Shown piece by piece: positions 24,645 to 33,183 of a DNA stretch of 64,000 nt. The notes under the pieces are model-generated. The model worked only from the letters and a program-made list of their open reading frames with translations, ran no database searches and was not told the DNA's origin. The stretch is taken from the NCBI RefSeq assembly GCF_030252325.1, contig NZ_CP126981.1, positions 3,844,001 through 3,908,000 on the forward strand, in the 5' to 3' direction. Source of the DNA: Candidatus Mycobacterium wuenschmannii. Its GTDB lineage: Bacteria > Actinomycetota > Actinomycetes > Mycobacteriales > Mycobacteriaceae. Each line of letters starts with the position of its first letter. Position 1 is the stretch's first letter. A program made the position numbers and the translations under genes.

Positions 24645-26501
24645 ATGACAACGTCCGAGGCGGCCTGCGGGCCCACCGACGTACCGCAGGACGTCGACAT
24701 CGACGCGACGCGGGCCAAGTATGCCCACGAGCGCGACAAGCGTCTCCGTAAGGATGCCGGTGCACAGTACCTCGAACTCGAGGGCGACCTGGCCGACCTC
24801 TACGAGGTGGACCCGTACACCCCGGTCGCCGACCGCGCCCCGATCAAAGAAGAGATCGAGGTGGCCGTCCTCGGCGGCGGCTTCGCCGGATTGCTATCGG
24901 GCGCCTACTTGAAAAAGGCCGGCGTACACGATGTTCGGGTCATCGACATGGCGGGCGACTTCGGCGGCGTGTGGTACTGGAACCGCTTCCCGGGCATCCA
25001 GTGCGACAACGACGCCTACTGCTACATCCCCATGCTCGAGGAACTCGACTTCCTGCCGAGCAAGAAGTTCGCCGACGGCGCCGAGATCTTCGCGCACTGC
25101 CAGGCCATGGGCAAACACTTCGACCTCTACGACGGCGCGATCTTCTCGACGCAGGTCGAGACCATGCGCTGGGACGACAGCGATAAGCGCTGGCGGCTGA
25201 CCACCAACCGCGGCGACGACATCCGGGCGCGGTTCGTGGTGATGGCGCAGGGCTCGTACAACAAGCCGAAACTGCCCGGCATCCCAGGTATCAAGGAGTA
25301 CCTGGACGCCGGCGGCCACGCGTTCCATTCCGCGCGCTGGGACTACGACTACACCGGCGGCGATGCGACCGGCGGCCTGCACAAGCTCGCCGACAAGCGG
25401 GTCGCACTGGTCGGCACGGGTGCCACCGGCGTGCAGCTGGTGCCGCATCTGGGCCGGGATGCCCAGCAGCTCTTCGTATTTCAGCGCACGCCGTCGTCGG
25501 TGGACATGCGCGCCAACACGCCGACCGACCCGGCCTGGGCGGCGACGCTGCAGCCGGGTTGGCAGGAGGAGCGCAAGCGCAACTTCCACAACTGGTCGCC
25601 GTTCGTCGGGGTGGTCTTCGGCGAACCGGATCTGGTGTGCGACTTCTGGACCGAGTTGGGCCGCAACATGACCGCCCGGATCGCCGCCAGCCCGGATCCC
25701 GCCTCACTGGGCATCGAGCAGATCATGGCGATCCGAGAGGGCGAGGACTACAAGATCATGGAGCGGCTGCGGCAACGGGTGGCCGACCTGGTCGCCGACC
25801 CCGAGACCGCCGAGGCGCTCAAGCCGTACTACCGATTCATGTGCAAGCGACCATGTTCCAGCGAGACGTACCTGCCGGCCTTCAACCTGCCCAACGTGAC
25901 GTTGGTGGACGTATCGGAGTCCAAGGGTGTGGAACGGCTGACGGAGAAGGGCATCGTCGCCAACGGCGTTGAGTACGAGGTGGATTGCGTCGTATTCGCC
26001 AGTGGATTCGAGATCTCGACCGAGATCAGTCGGCGCTTCGCGGTCGACGTCATCGAAGGTCGCGACGGACTGTCACTGTTCGACTATTGGCACGACCGCT
26101 ACCAGACGTTGCACGGCATGACGACCCGCGGATTCCCAAACCAGTTCTTCACCGGCTTCATCCAGGGCGGCGTATCGGCCAACACCACCGCGATGTTCGA
26201 GCAACAGGCCGAGCACATCGCCTACATCATCGCCGAAGCGCAGAAACGCGGTGCGACCACCGTCGAACCCAGCCAGGAGGGCCAGGACGGCTGGGTCAAG
26301 ACGGTCGCGGAACTCGCGATCGACAATTCGGCATTTGAGATGTCCTGTACTCCGGGCTATTACAACAACGAGGGCGCAGGCGGCGGCAAGGACAACGGCG
26401 CGTTCCTTGGTGACTTCTACTCGCCGGGCTTCTACGCATTCGGCGATCTGATCGCCGAGTGGCGGGCCAGCGGCGACTTGGAAGGGCTCGAGATTTCGTG
26501 A
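24645..26501 (+). CDS. Flavin-containing monooxygenase, Baeyer-Villiger type
   Basis: 618 aa. FAD-binding VAVLGGGFAGLLSGAYLKK, the second Rossmann motif VALVGTGATGVQLVPHL, and an intervening AFHSARWDYDY in place of the exact FxGxxxHxxxW fingerprint (H, W and the spacing are kept). CDNDAYCYIPML and WYWNRFPGIQCD match cyclohexanone/phenylacetone-type BVMOs with N-terminal extension. It probably inserts oxygen next to a ketone to give a lactone or ester using NADPH and O2. The ATG follows GGAG. The stop overlaps the next SDR start by GTGA. Confidence 0.92.
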   Translation: MTTSEAACGPTDVPQDVDIDATRAKYAHERDKRLRKDAGAQYLELEGDLADLYEVDPYTPVADRAPIKEEIEVAVLGGGFAGLLSGAYLKKAGVHDVRVIDMAGDFGGVWYWNRFPGIQCDNDAYCYIPMLEELDFLPSKKFADGAEIFAHCQAMGKHFDLYDGAIFSTQVETMRWDDSDKRWRLTTNRGDDIRARFVVMAQGSYNKPKLPGIPGIKEYLDAGGHAFHSARWDYDYTGGDATGGLHKLADKRVALVGTGATGVQLVPHLGRDAQQLFVFQRTPSSVDMRANTPTDPAWAATLQPGWQEERKRNFHNWSPFVGVVFGEPDLVCDFWTELGRNMTARIAASPDPASLGIEQIMAIREGEDYKIMERLRQRVADLVADPETAEALKPYYRFMCKRPCSSETYLPAFNLPNVTLVDVSESKGVERLTEKGIVANGVEYEVDCVVFASGFEISTEISRRFAVDVIEGRDGLSLFDYWHDRYQTLHGMTTRGFPNQFFTGFIQGGVSANTTAMFEQQAEHIAYIIAEAQKRGATTVEPSQEGQDGWVKTVAELAIDNSAFEMSCTPGYYNNEGAGGGKDNGAFLGDFYSPGFYAFGDLIAEWRASGDLEGLEIS

Positions 26502-27409
26502 GCGAGTTGCGGTTCGACGACCGCGTCGCCGTCGTCACCGGCGCCGGCCGCGGGTTGGGGTGCGCCTACGCACGACTGCTCGCCGAGCGCGGGGCGAAGG
26601 TCGTCGTCAACGACCCTGGCGGCGGTCTCGCCGGCGACGGGGCGGACTCCGCGCCGGCCGAGCGGGTGGTCGATGCCATCCGAGCGGACGGCGGCGAGGC
26701 CGTCGCGTGCACCGGGTCGGTGGCCACCAGTGACGGCGCCGCCGCGATCATCGGCACGGCGCTGGAGCACTACGGCCGCATCGACGCTTTGATACACAAC
26801 GCCGGCAACGTGCGCCGCGCCCCGCTCGCGGAGATGTCATCCGAGGACTTCGACGCGGTGCTCGACGTTCATCTGCGCGGCGCATTCAACGTTGTGCGAC
26901 AGGCTTTCCCGGTCATGACCGGGGCTGGCTACGGGCGGATCGTGCTCACCTCGTCGATTGGCGGACTGTACGGCAACCACGAGGTCGCCAATTACGCCGC
27001 GGCCAAGGCCGGCGTGATCGGGTTGTCCAACGTCGTCGCGCTGGAGGGTGCGCCCTACGGCGTGGCGTGCAACGTGATCGTGCCCGCGGCGGTCACCAGG
27101 ATGGCGGAAGGCATCGACACCTCGGCCTACCCGCCGATGGGACCGGAGCTGGTGGCGCCCGTGGTCGGCTGGCTGGCACACGAGTCCTGCTTGGTGACCG
27201 GTGAGATGTATGTCGCGTTGGCGGGCCGGGTGGCCCGGGCGGTCATCGCCGAAAGCCCCGGCGTGTACCGGCCGGCATGGACGGTCGAGGACGTCGCCGG
27301 CCATCTCGATGAGGTTCGGAACATGCAGGCGCCGTTGACCTTTCCCGTCGTACCCGACGGCCACAATGAGCACATTCGGTACAGCTTCGGATTGGCGAAC
27401 GGTGGCTAG
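26498..27409 (+). CDS. SDR, multifunctional-enzyme-type (3-hydroxyacyl-CoA dehydrogenase-like)
   Basis: 303 aa. The opening VAVVTGAGRGLGCAYARLLAERGAKVVVND and the following long acidic loop (PGGGLAGDGADSAPAERVVD) are typical of the SDR domain of peroxisomal-type MFE-2 proteins; key motif TGAGRGLG and the VNDPGG turn. The active site has Ser in TSSIGGLYG and YAAAK. A C-terminal extension follows in place of the usual ending. GTG 26498 overlaps the BVMO stop. Expected reaction: (3R)-hydroxyacyl-CoA to 3-ketoacyl-CoA. Confidence 0.9.
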   Translation: MSELRFDDRVAVVTGAGRGLGCAYARLLAERGAKVVVNDPGGGLAGDGADSAPAERVVDAIRADGGEAVACTGSVATSDGAAAIIGTALEHYGRIDALIHNAGNVRRAPLAEMSSEDFDAVLDVHLRGAFNVVRQAFPVMTGAGYGRIVLTSSIGGLYGNHEVANYAAAKAGVIGLSNVVALEGAPYGVACNVIVPAAVTRMAEGIDTSAYPPMGPELVAPVVGWLAHESCLVTGEMYVALAGRVARAVIAESPGVYRPAWTVEDVAGHLDEVRNMQAPLTFPVVPDGHNEHIRYSFGLANGG

Positions 27410-28565
27410 CCCCGCGGGCCCGCTGGCCGGGGTGCGGGTGGTCGATCTGACTGCGATGGTAATGGGACCGTACTGCACGCAGATTATGGCCGACATGGGC
27501 GCCGATGTCATCAAAGTCGAACCGCCGCAGGGAGATAACACCCGCTACATCTCTGTCGGGCCAGCGCCCGGCATGAGCGGGGTATTCGTCAACGTCAACC
27601 GCGGCAAGCGCGGCATAGTGCTCGACCTGCAGACCGACGCCGGCAAGCGTGCGTTGCGGGCTCTCGTAGAGACCGCCGATGTGTTCATCCACTCGATGCG
27701 CGCCAAGGCGATCGCCAAACTCGGCTTCGGTTACGACGACGTCGCCGAGATCAATCCGGGTGTCGTGTACACCAACTGCTACGGATACGGACGCCGGGGA
27801 CCGGACCGCGACCGCCCCGCCTACGACGACACCATCCAGGCCGAATGTGGTTTGCCCGCAGTGCAAGAGCAGCTGACCGGCCAAGCCGATTTCGTCGGCA
27901 CCATCATGGCCGACAAGGTCGCCGGCCTGACTGCGCTGTACGCCACGATGATGGCGCTGTTCCATCGGCAGCGCACTGGCGAGGGTCAAGAGGTCGAGGT
28001 CGCCATGTTCGAGACCATGGCGTCGTTCATCCTCGTCGAACATGCCAACGGCGCATTGTTCGATCCGCCGCTGGGACCCGCGGTGTATCCGCGCACCGTC
28101 GCGCCCAACCGGCGCCCCTACCGCACCAGTGACGGCCATGTCGCGGCGCTGATCTACAACGACAAACACTGGAACGCATTCATCGACGCGGTCCGGCCGC
28201 CCTGGGCCAGCGACCGGTACGCCACCCTGGAACAGCGTGCCCGCGAGATCGACACCGTCTACGGACTTCTTGCCGAGACGATGAAAGAACGCTCCACCGC
28301 CGAGTGGCTGGAGTTGTTGCGCGAACTCGAGATACCGGCCGCGCCGCTGAACACCCCCGGCGCGCTCTTCGACGATCCGCACCTCAACGCCGTCGGGATG
28401 TTCGAGACCGTCGAGACCCCGCACGGACCGGTGCGCTTCCCGGGCGTGCCCACCTGGTTCTCGCGGACACCAGGCAGCGTCGCGGGACCGGCGCCGGAAC
28501 TCGGCGAACACACCGCCTCAGTCCTCGACCAACTGGGCTTTGCTCACGAAATAGATTGCAAATAA
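27366..28565 (+). CDS. CaiB/BaiF family CoA-transferase
   Basis: Up to 399 aa. VRVVDLTAMVMGPYCTQIMADMG-ADVIKVEPPQGDNTR is the family opening (key: GPYCTQ and KVEPP), then VNRGKRGIVLDLQ, TNCYGYGRRGPDRDRPAYDD and EVEVAMFETMASF. Unlike the protein at 11269, it looks like a true CoA-transferase (formyl-CoA or carnitine-CoA type) more than a racemase. The start is uncertain: ATG 27366 gives a 44-bp overlap with the SDR gene, GTG 27402 only 8 bp. It is followed 14 bp later by a ThDP enzyme gene, a pairing known from oxalate metabolism (formyl-CoA transferase with oxalyl-CoA decarboxylase). Confidence 0.9.
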   Translation: MSTFGTASDWRTVASPAGPLAGVRVVDLTAMVMGPYCTQIMADMGADVIKVEPPQGDNTRYISVGPAPGMSGVFVNVNRGKRGIVLDLQTDAGKRALRALVETADVFIHSMRAKAIAKLGFGYDDVAEINPGVVYTNCYGYGRRGPDRDRPAYDDTIQAECGLPAVQEQLTGQADFVGTIMADKVAGLTALYATMMALFHRQRTGEGQEVEVAMFETMASFILVEHANGALFDPPLGPAVYPRTVAPNRRPYRTSDGHVAALIYNDKHWNAFIDAVRPPWASDRYATLEQRAREIDTVYGLLAETMKERSTAEWLELLRELEIPAAPLNTPGALFDDPHLNAVGMFETVETPHGPVRFPGVPTWFSRTPGSVAGPAPELGEHTASVLDQLGFAHEIDCK

Positions 28566-28579
28566 AGGAGTTTCCCATC

Positions 28580-30292
28580 ATGACGGTGCCCGTCTACAAG
28601 CGCATCCTCGACCTGTTCGAGGCCGAAGGGGTGAACACCCTGTTCGGCATCCCCGACCCCAACTTCGTGCACATGTTCGCCGAGGCCGACGCGCGTGGAT
28701 GGTCGGTGGTCGCCCCGCACCACGAACTCAGCGCGGGCTTCATGGCCGAGGCGGCCTCGCGGATGACCGGTCGGCCCGGTCTGTGCATCGGCACGCTGGG
28801 CCCGGGCATGGCCAACATCGCGGGTGCGATCCAGTGCGCGAAAGTGGAGAACTCGCCGGTGATCTTCCTCGGCGGTCAGCGGGCCCGCATCACCGAACGC
28901 CGGGTGCGGCGCGGCCGTATCCAATTCGTCCGCCAGGAACCGCTTTTCGCAGCCTCGGTCAAATACAGCGCCTCCATCGAGTACGCCGACCAGACCGACG
29001 AGATCATCCACGAAGCGATCCGCCAGGCGATGTCCGGCACGCCCGGTCCCGTCTATGTCGAGTACCCGTCGCATGTCATTCTCGAAGAGCTCGATGTGGC
29101 AGAACCGTTGCCGCCCAACCGGTATCGGCTTGTCAATCAGGGCGCCGGGGCACCCGAGGTCGCCGAGGCCGTGAAACTCATCCGCGAAGCGAAGAGCCCG
29201 ATCCTGCTGGTGGGCCACGGCGTGCACACCTCGCGCACCGGTGCCGCGGTGAAGGAGCTCGCCGACCTGATGGCCTGCCCGGTCATCCAGACCTCCGGGG
29301 GCACGTCCTACATCCCGGGGCTGCAGGAGCGAACCTTTCCCTACCTGTTCTCCCCGGCCGCCAACGAGGCGGTCGAGGAATCCGACCTGTGCGTCGCGTT
29401 GGGAACCGAACTCGGCGAGCCCATGCACTACGGCCGGACCCAGCACTGGGCGGGCAACGACGAGAACCGTAAGTGGGTGTATGTCGAGCAGGACCCGGCC
29501 GCGATCGGTGTCAACCGCCAGTTCGACGTGCCGCTGGTGGGGGACCTGCGCGGCGTCGTGCCGCAACTCGTCGAAGCGCTTCGGGACACGCCGCGCGACC
29601 CGTCCGCCAACCTCGACAAGCTCGTCAACGCTGACGCCGAGGAACTCGCGCAGCTTGCGGTCAGTGCGCCCTCGGGACGGTCGCCGATCCACCCGGCGCG
29701 CTACGTCGTCGAGTCCACCAGGGCGTTCAACGATCTCGAGGACGGCATCCTGGTCCGCGACGGTGGCGCGACCGTCATTTTCCAATGGACGTACTCGCAG
29801 TCCAAGCCGCGCGACGTCATCTGGAACCAGAACTTCGGTCACCTCGGCACCGGTTTGCCCTACGCGGTGGGCGCCTCGGTTGCCGAGGGTGGCAAGCGGC
29901 CGGTGATGCTGCTGACCAGTGACTCGGCTTTTCTCTTTCACATCGCCGAGCTGGAAACCGCTGCACGCCTCAACCTTCCGCTCGTCTGCGTAGTGGGTGT
30001 CGACCATCAGTGGGGCCTCGAAGTGGGCGTCTACAAGCGCACGTTCGAACAACCGTCGCCACAGCCCGGCGTGCACTGGAGCAAGGATGTCCGGATGGAC
30101 AAGATCGCCGAGGGCTTCGGCTGCCACGGCGAGTACGTGGAGAAGGAAGACGAGATCGGACCTGCCATCGCCCGCGCCTACGCCAGTGGGAAGGTCGGCG
30201 TGGTGCACGTGTGCATCGACCCGAAGGCCAACTCCGAGGAGATGCCGAAATACGACCGATTCCGCACCTGGTACGCCGAAGGCACCCAGTAA
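28580..30292 (+). CDS. Thiamine-diphosphate-dependent lyase/decarboxylase (acetolactate-synthase/HACL-like)
   Basis: 570 aa with the three ThDP-enzyme domains: N-terminal PYR domain with the activating Glu in APHHELSAGFMAEAASRM, central domain (VGHGVHTSRTGAAVKELA) and C-terminal PP domain. The metal motif is unusual: the expected GDG...NN reads TSDSAF...GVDHQWG, so the Asp ligand is kept, the flanking Gly are not, and the second Asn is Asp. ATG follows AAAGGAG. Linked to a CoA-transferase and an aldehyde dehydrogenase, it might cleave a 2-hydroxyacyl-CoA to an aldehyde and formyl-CoA, or decarboxylate a 2-oxo acid. Confidence 0.88.
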   Translation: MTVPVYKRILDLFEAEGVNTLFGIPDPNFVHMFAEADARGWSVVAPHHELSAGFMAEAASRMTGRPGLCIGTLGPGMANIAGAIQCAKVENSPVIFLGGQRARITERRVRRGRIQFVRQEPLFAASVKYSASIEYADQTDEIIHEAIRQAMSGTPGPVYVEYPSHVILEELDVAEPLPPNRYRLVNQGAGAPEVAEAVKLIREAKSPILLVGHGVHTSRTGAAVKELADLMACPVIQTSGGTSYIPGLQERTFPYLFSPAANEAVEESDLCVALGTELGEPMHYGRTQHWAGNDENRKWVYVEQDPAAIGVNRQFDVPLVGDLRGVVPQLVEALRDTPRDPSANLDKLVNADAEELAQLAVSAPSGRSPIHPARYVVESTRAFNDLEDGILVRDGGATVIFQWTYSQSKPRDVIWNQNFGHLGTGLPYAVGASVAEGGKRPVMLLTSDSAFLFHIAELETAARLNLPLVCVVGVDHQWGLEVGVYKRTFEQPSPQPGVHWSKDVRMDKIAEGFGCHGEYVEKEDEIGPAIARAYASGKVGVVHVCIDPKANSEEMPKYDRFRTWYAEGTQ

Positions 30293-30320
30293 GCGCTGCG
30301 ACTAAGGAAGAGTGCAAGCC

Positions 30321-31757
30321 ATGCGCGAATACCTGAAGTTCTACGTCGACGGACACTGGGTCGACCCGTTGCAGCCCAACCCTTTCGACGTGGAGAACCC
30401 GGCAACCGAGCAGTTGTCCGGGAAGATCTCGCTCGGCACTGCGGCCGACCTCGACGTGGCGGTACATGCCGCGCGGCGCGCCTTCGCGAGTTGGTCGCAG
30501 TCAACCCGCGAGGAGCGCCTCGATCTGTTGCAGGCGATCCTCGTCGAGTATCAGAAGCGTTCCGATGACCTCGCCGCGGCGGTCACCGACGAGATCGGCG
30601 CCCCAACCTCTTTGGCTGCGGGGGCGCAGGTCTTCCTCGGCATCGGGCACCTGAGCACAGCGATCGAGGCGCTGAAGAACTTCTCGTTCGAGGAACGCAA
30701 GGGCGAGAGTCTGATCGCCAAAGAGCCAATCGGTGTCTGCGGGTTGATCACACCGTGGAACTGGCCGATCAACCAGGTGGCGGTCAAGGTCTATCCGGCG
30801 TTGGCAACCGGCTGCACCGTCGTCCTCAAACCGTCTGAGGTGGCGCCGTTTTCGCCGTACATCTTCGCCGAGATCCTCGATGCCGCGGGCGTGCCGGCCG
30901 GTGTGTTCAACCTCGTCAACGGTGACGGCCCCGGGGTGGGGGAGGCAATCGCGAGCCATCCCGACATCGATCTGGTGTCGTTCACCGGGTCGACCCGTGC
31001 CGGCATCGAGGTGGCCAAGCTTGCAGCTCCGACCGTGAAGCGGGTGACTCAGGAACTCGGCGGCAAGAGCCCCAACATCGTGCTCGACGACACCGCCTTC
31101 GCCACCAGCGTCAGCGCGGGTGTGGCCAACATGATGCCCAACTCGGGCCAGAGCTGTAATGCGCCGACCCGGATGCTGGTCCCGAAATCTCGCATGGGCG
31201 AAGCGATTTCCGCCGCCCGAGAGGCCGCCGAGAAAGTCACCGTCGGACCTCCGGACGCGGGAACAACGATCGGGCCGGTGGCGTCGCGGGCGCAGTACGA
31301 GAAGGTCCAGCGCCTGATCCAGAAGGGTGTCGACGAGGGCGCGACGCTGGTCGTGGGCGGTCCGGGCCGACCGGACGGTCTGGACACGGGCTACTACGTC
31401 AAGCCGACCGTCTTCGCAGACGTCACCAACGACATGACCATCGCGCGCGAAGAGATCTTCGGGCCGGTGCTGTGCATCCTCGGCTACGACGACATCGACG
31501 ACGCGGTCCGGATCGCCAACGACACCGAGTACGGCCTCGCCGGCTTCGTGTCCGGGGCCGACCTCGATGCGGCCCGCCAGATCGCCCGCCGAATCCGTGC
31601 GGGCTGGGTGACGATCAACCACGCCTTTGACATGAACGCACCCTTCGGGGGTTACAAGCGCAGCGGCAATGGCCGGGAGTGGAGCGAATTCGGTTTTCAT
31701 GAATACCTGGAAGTGAAAAGCGTTTTGGGCTACACCCCGGAGGGAGCCACGCAGTGA
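30321..31757 (+). CDS. Aldehyde dehydrogenase
   Basis: 478 aa of the NAD(P)+-dependent ALDH superfamily. Proline-flanked WNWPINQ, coenzyme motif SFTGSTRAGIEV, general-base Glu in TQELGGKSPNIV, nucleophile Cys in NSGQSCNAPTR and EEIFGPVLCIL are all in place. It oxidises an aldehyde, probably the product of the ThDP enzyme or of the neighbouring alcohol dehydrogenase, to the acid. ATG 30321 is 9 bp after GGAAG; GTG 30312 is too close to it. Its stop overlaps the GTG of the ADH gene. Confidence 0.93.
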   Translation: MREYLKFYVDGHWVDPLQPNPFDVENPATEQLSGKISLGTAADLDVAVHAARRAFASWSQSTREERLDLLQAILVEYQKRSDDLAAAVTDEIGAPTSLAAGAQVFLGIGHLSTAIEALKNFSFEERKGESLIAKEPIGVCGLITPWNWPINQVAVKVYPALATGCTVVLKPSEVAPFSPYIFAEILDAAGVPAGVFNLVNGDGPGVGEAIASHPDIDLVSFTGSTRAGIEVAKLAAPTVKRVTQELGGKSPNIVLDDTAFATSVSAGVANMMPNSGQSCNAPTRMLVPKSRMGEAISAAREAAEKVTVGPPDAGTTIGPVASRAQYEKVQRLIQKGVDEGATLVVGGPGRPDGLDTGYYVKPTVFADVTNDMTIAREEIFGPVLCILGYDDIDDAVRIANDTEYGLAGFVSGADLDAARQIARRIRAGWVTINHAFDMNAPFGGYKRSGNGREWSEFGFHEYLEVKSVLGYTPEGATQ

Positions 31758-32914
31758 AATGCCGCGCCGCGGTGATCCGCGGTGTCGGTATGGACTGGGA
31801 GATCGAAGAGATTGATCTCGATCCGCCCCGCGCCGGTGAGGTGCTGGTGCGGATGGTCGTCGCCGGCGTCTGCCACTCGGACGACCACCTCTTCACCGGC
31901 GACGTGGTGCCGACAGCCGAAGCGCTGGCCGCGAGCGGGCAACCCGCACCGGACTGGTTCCCGCTACTCGGTGGCCACGAGGGCGCCGGTGTCGTCGCGG
32001 AAGTCGGGCCGGGAGTGACCGCCGTCCAGCCCGGCGACCACGTCGCGCTGTCCTTCATTCCCGCGTGCGGCAGCTGCCGGTTCTGCGTCGACGGGCAGAG
32101 TTACATCTGCGACATCGGCGCCAGCCTCTTCGTCCGCGAGATGCCGACCGACGGAACCTGCCGCCGCCATCTCGGCGACGAAAACCTGCTCGCCTACGGA
32201 CAACTCGGCACGTTCGCCGAGTATGCGGTGTTGTCGGAGAAGTCCGTCATCAAGATCGATGAGGCGATTCCGTTTCACGCCGCGTCGCTCGTCTCGTGCG
32301 GGGTCAGCACCGGCTGGGGTTCGGCGACGGTGTCCGCGGAGACCGAACCCGGCGACACCGTGGTCGTCATCGGCGCCGGCGGCGTCGGGATGAACGCGGT
32401 GCAGGGCGCGCGCGCCGTCGGCGCCAAATACGTCGTCGCCGTGGATCCGGTTGAGTCGAAGCGGGATTCGGCGAAGATCTTCGGCGCCACGCACAGCGCC
32501 GGATCCGCGGAGGCGGCGATACCCGTGGTGCGCGAGATGACGGGCGGCCTGATGGCCGATCGCGTCGTCATCTGCCCCGGGGTGGTGCATGTCGATGTGA
32601 TCCCGCAGGCGATGGCGTTGCTGCGCAAAGGCGGGATCTGCGTGCTCACCGGCATCACCCCGTACACCGAACCGCCGGTGCCAATGGTCCTGCAGGAGAT
32701 GACGCTGTCGGCCAAGCAACTCCGCGGCGCGCTTTACGGCGGAATGAATCCGCGCACCAGCGTGCCGATGCTGCTGTCGCTGTACCAGGCGGGCGCGTTG
32801 AAGCTCGACGAACTGGTCACCAAGCACTACCAACTCGACCAGATCAACGAAGCTTTCGTCGACCTGCGTGAAGGACGCAACATCCGCGGAATCATCGATT
32901 TCGCGGGTGCCTGA
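31754..32914 (+). CDS. NDMA-type zinc alcohol dehydrogenase (Rxyl_3153 family)
   Basis: 386 aa. Catalytic zinc ligands in GVCHSDDHLF and LLGGHEGAGVV; structural zinc Cys in CGSCRFCVDGQSYIC; coenzyme motif VIGAGGVGMNAVQGA. The sequence between (DIGASLFVREMPTDGTCR) and the 386-aa length match the actinobacterial N,N-dimethyl-4-nitrosoaniline-dependent group, which hold NAD(H) tightly and are linked to the redox cofactor mycofactocin. No mycofactocin genes lie in the window. Last gene of the 22.4-32.9 kb operon. Confidence 0.9.
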   Translation: MKCRAAVIRGVGMDWEIEEIDLDPPRAGEVLVRMVVAGVCHSDDHLFTGDVVPTAEALAASGQPAPDWFPLLGGHEGAGVVAEVGPGVTAVQPGDHVALSFIPACGSCRFCVDGQSYICDIGASLFVREMPTDGTCRRHLGDENLLAYGQLGTFAEYAVLSEKSVIKIDEAIPFHAASLVSCGVSTGWGSATVSAETEPGDTVVVIGAGGVGMNAVQGARAVGAKYVVAVDPVESKRDSAKIFGATHSAGSAEAAIPVVREMTGGLMADRVVICPGVVHVDVIPQAMALLRKGGICVLTGITPYTEPPVPMVLQEMTLSAKQLRGALYGGMNPRTSVPMLLSLYQAGALKLDELVTKHYQLDQINEAFVDLREGRNIRGIIDFAGA

Positions 32915-33007
32915 GCCAGCCAGTCGGCGGCAACCGTGGCATGGTTCTTGGTGGTCGAGCATGCCAGCGTCGCCATGTTCGACCCCGCCGGAGCTGCGGT
33001 CGGTTCC

Positions 33008-33067
33008 GCGAGCAGACGCAAATTTGCGTGTAGCAAAGGCTTTTCGTGCGATTCCGCGTCTGCTCGC
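33008..33067. repeat. Large intergenic inverted repeat
   Basis: Perfect 12-bp arms GCGAGCAGACGC (33008-33019) and GCGTCTGCTCGC (33056-33067) enclose 36 nt that include a second palindrome, GCAAATTTGC. It lies in the 269-bp gap between the NDMA-type ADH operon and the acyltransferase gene. It could end transcription, or be one copy of a dispersed mycobacterial intergenic repeat. The rest of the gap shows no gene. Confidence 0.7.
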
Positions 33068-33183
33068 CGGCGGACGCGCCCGTGTGTCTGACGCCGATAC
33101 GCTCCGACCGCGCTTAAGCTGACGCCTGAGACAGTAGGGACGCATGGGGTAACAGCGAAGGACGCCCGAGCATCGTTGGAGAG

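Noticed and set aside
28544..30208. A 554-codon leftward frame opposite the ThDP enzyme
   Set aside because: Shadow of the ThDP gene; no recognisable protein.
32915..33183. A small leftward gene (MATLACSTTKNHATVAADWLA...) in the ADH-acyltransferase gap
   Set aside because: The frame runs on into the ADH gene antisense and has no ribosome site or homologue I recognise.
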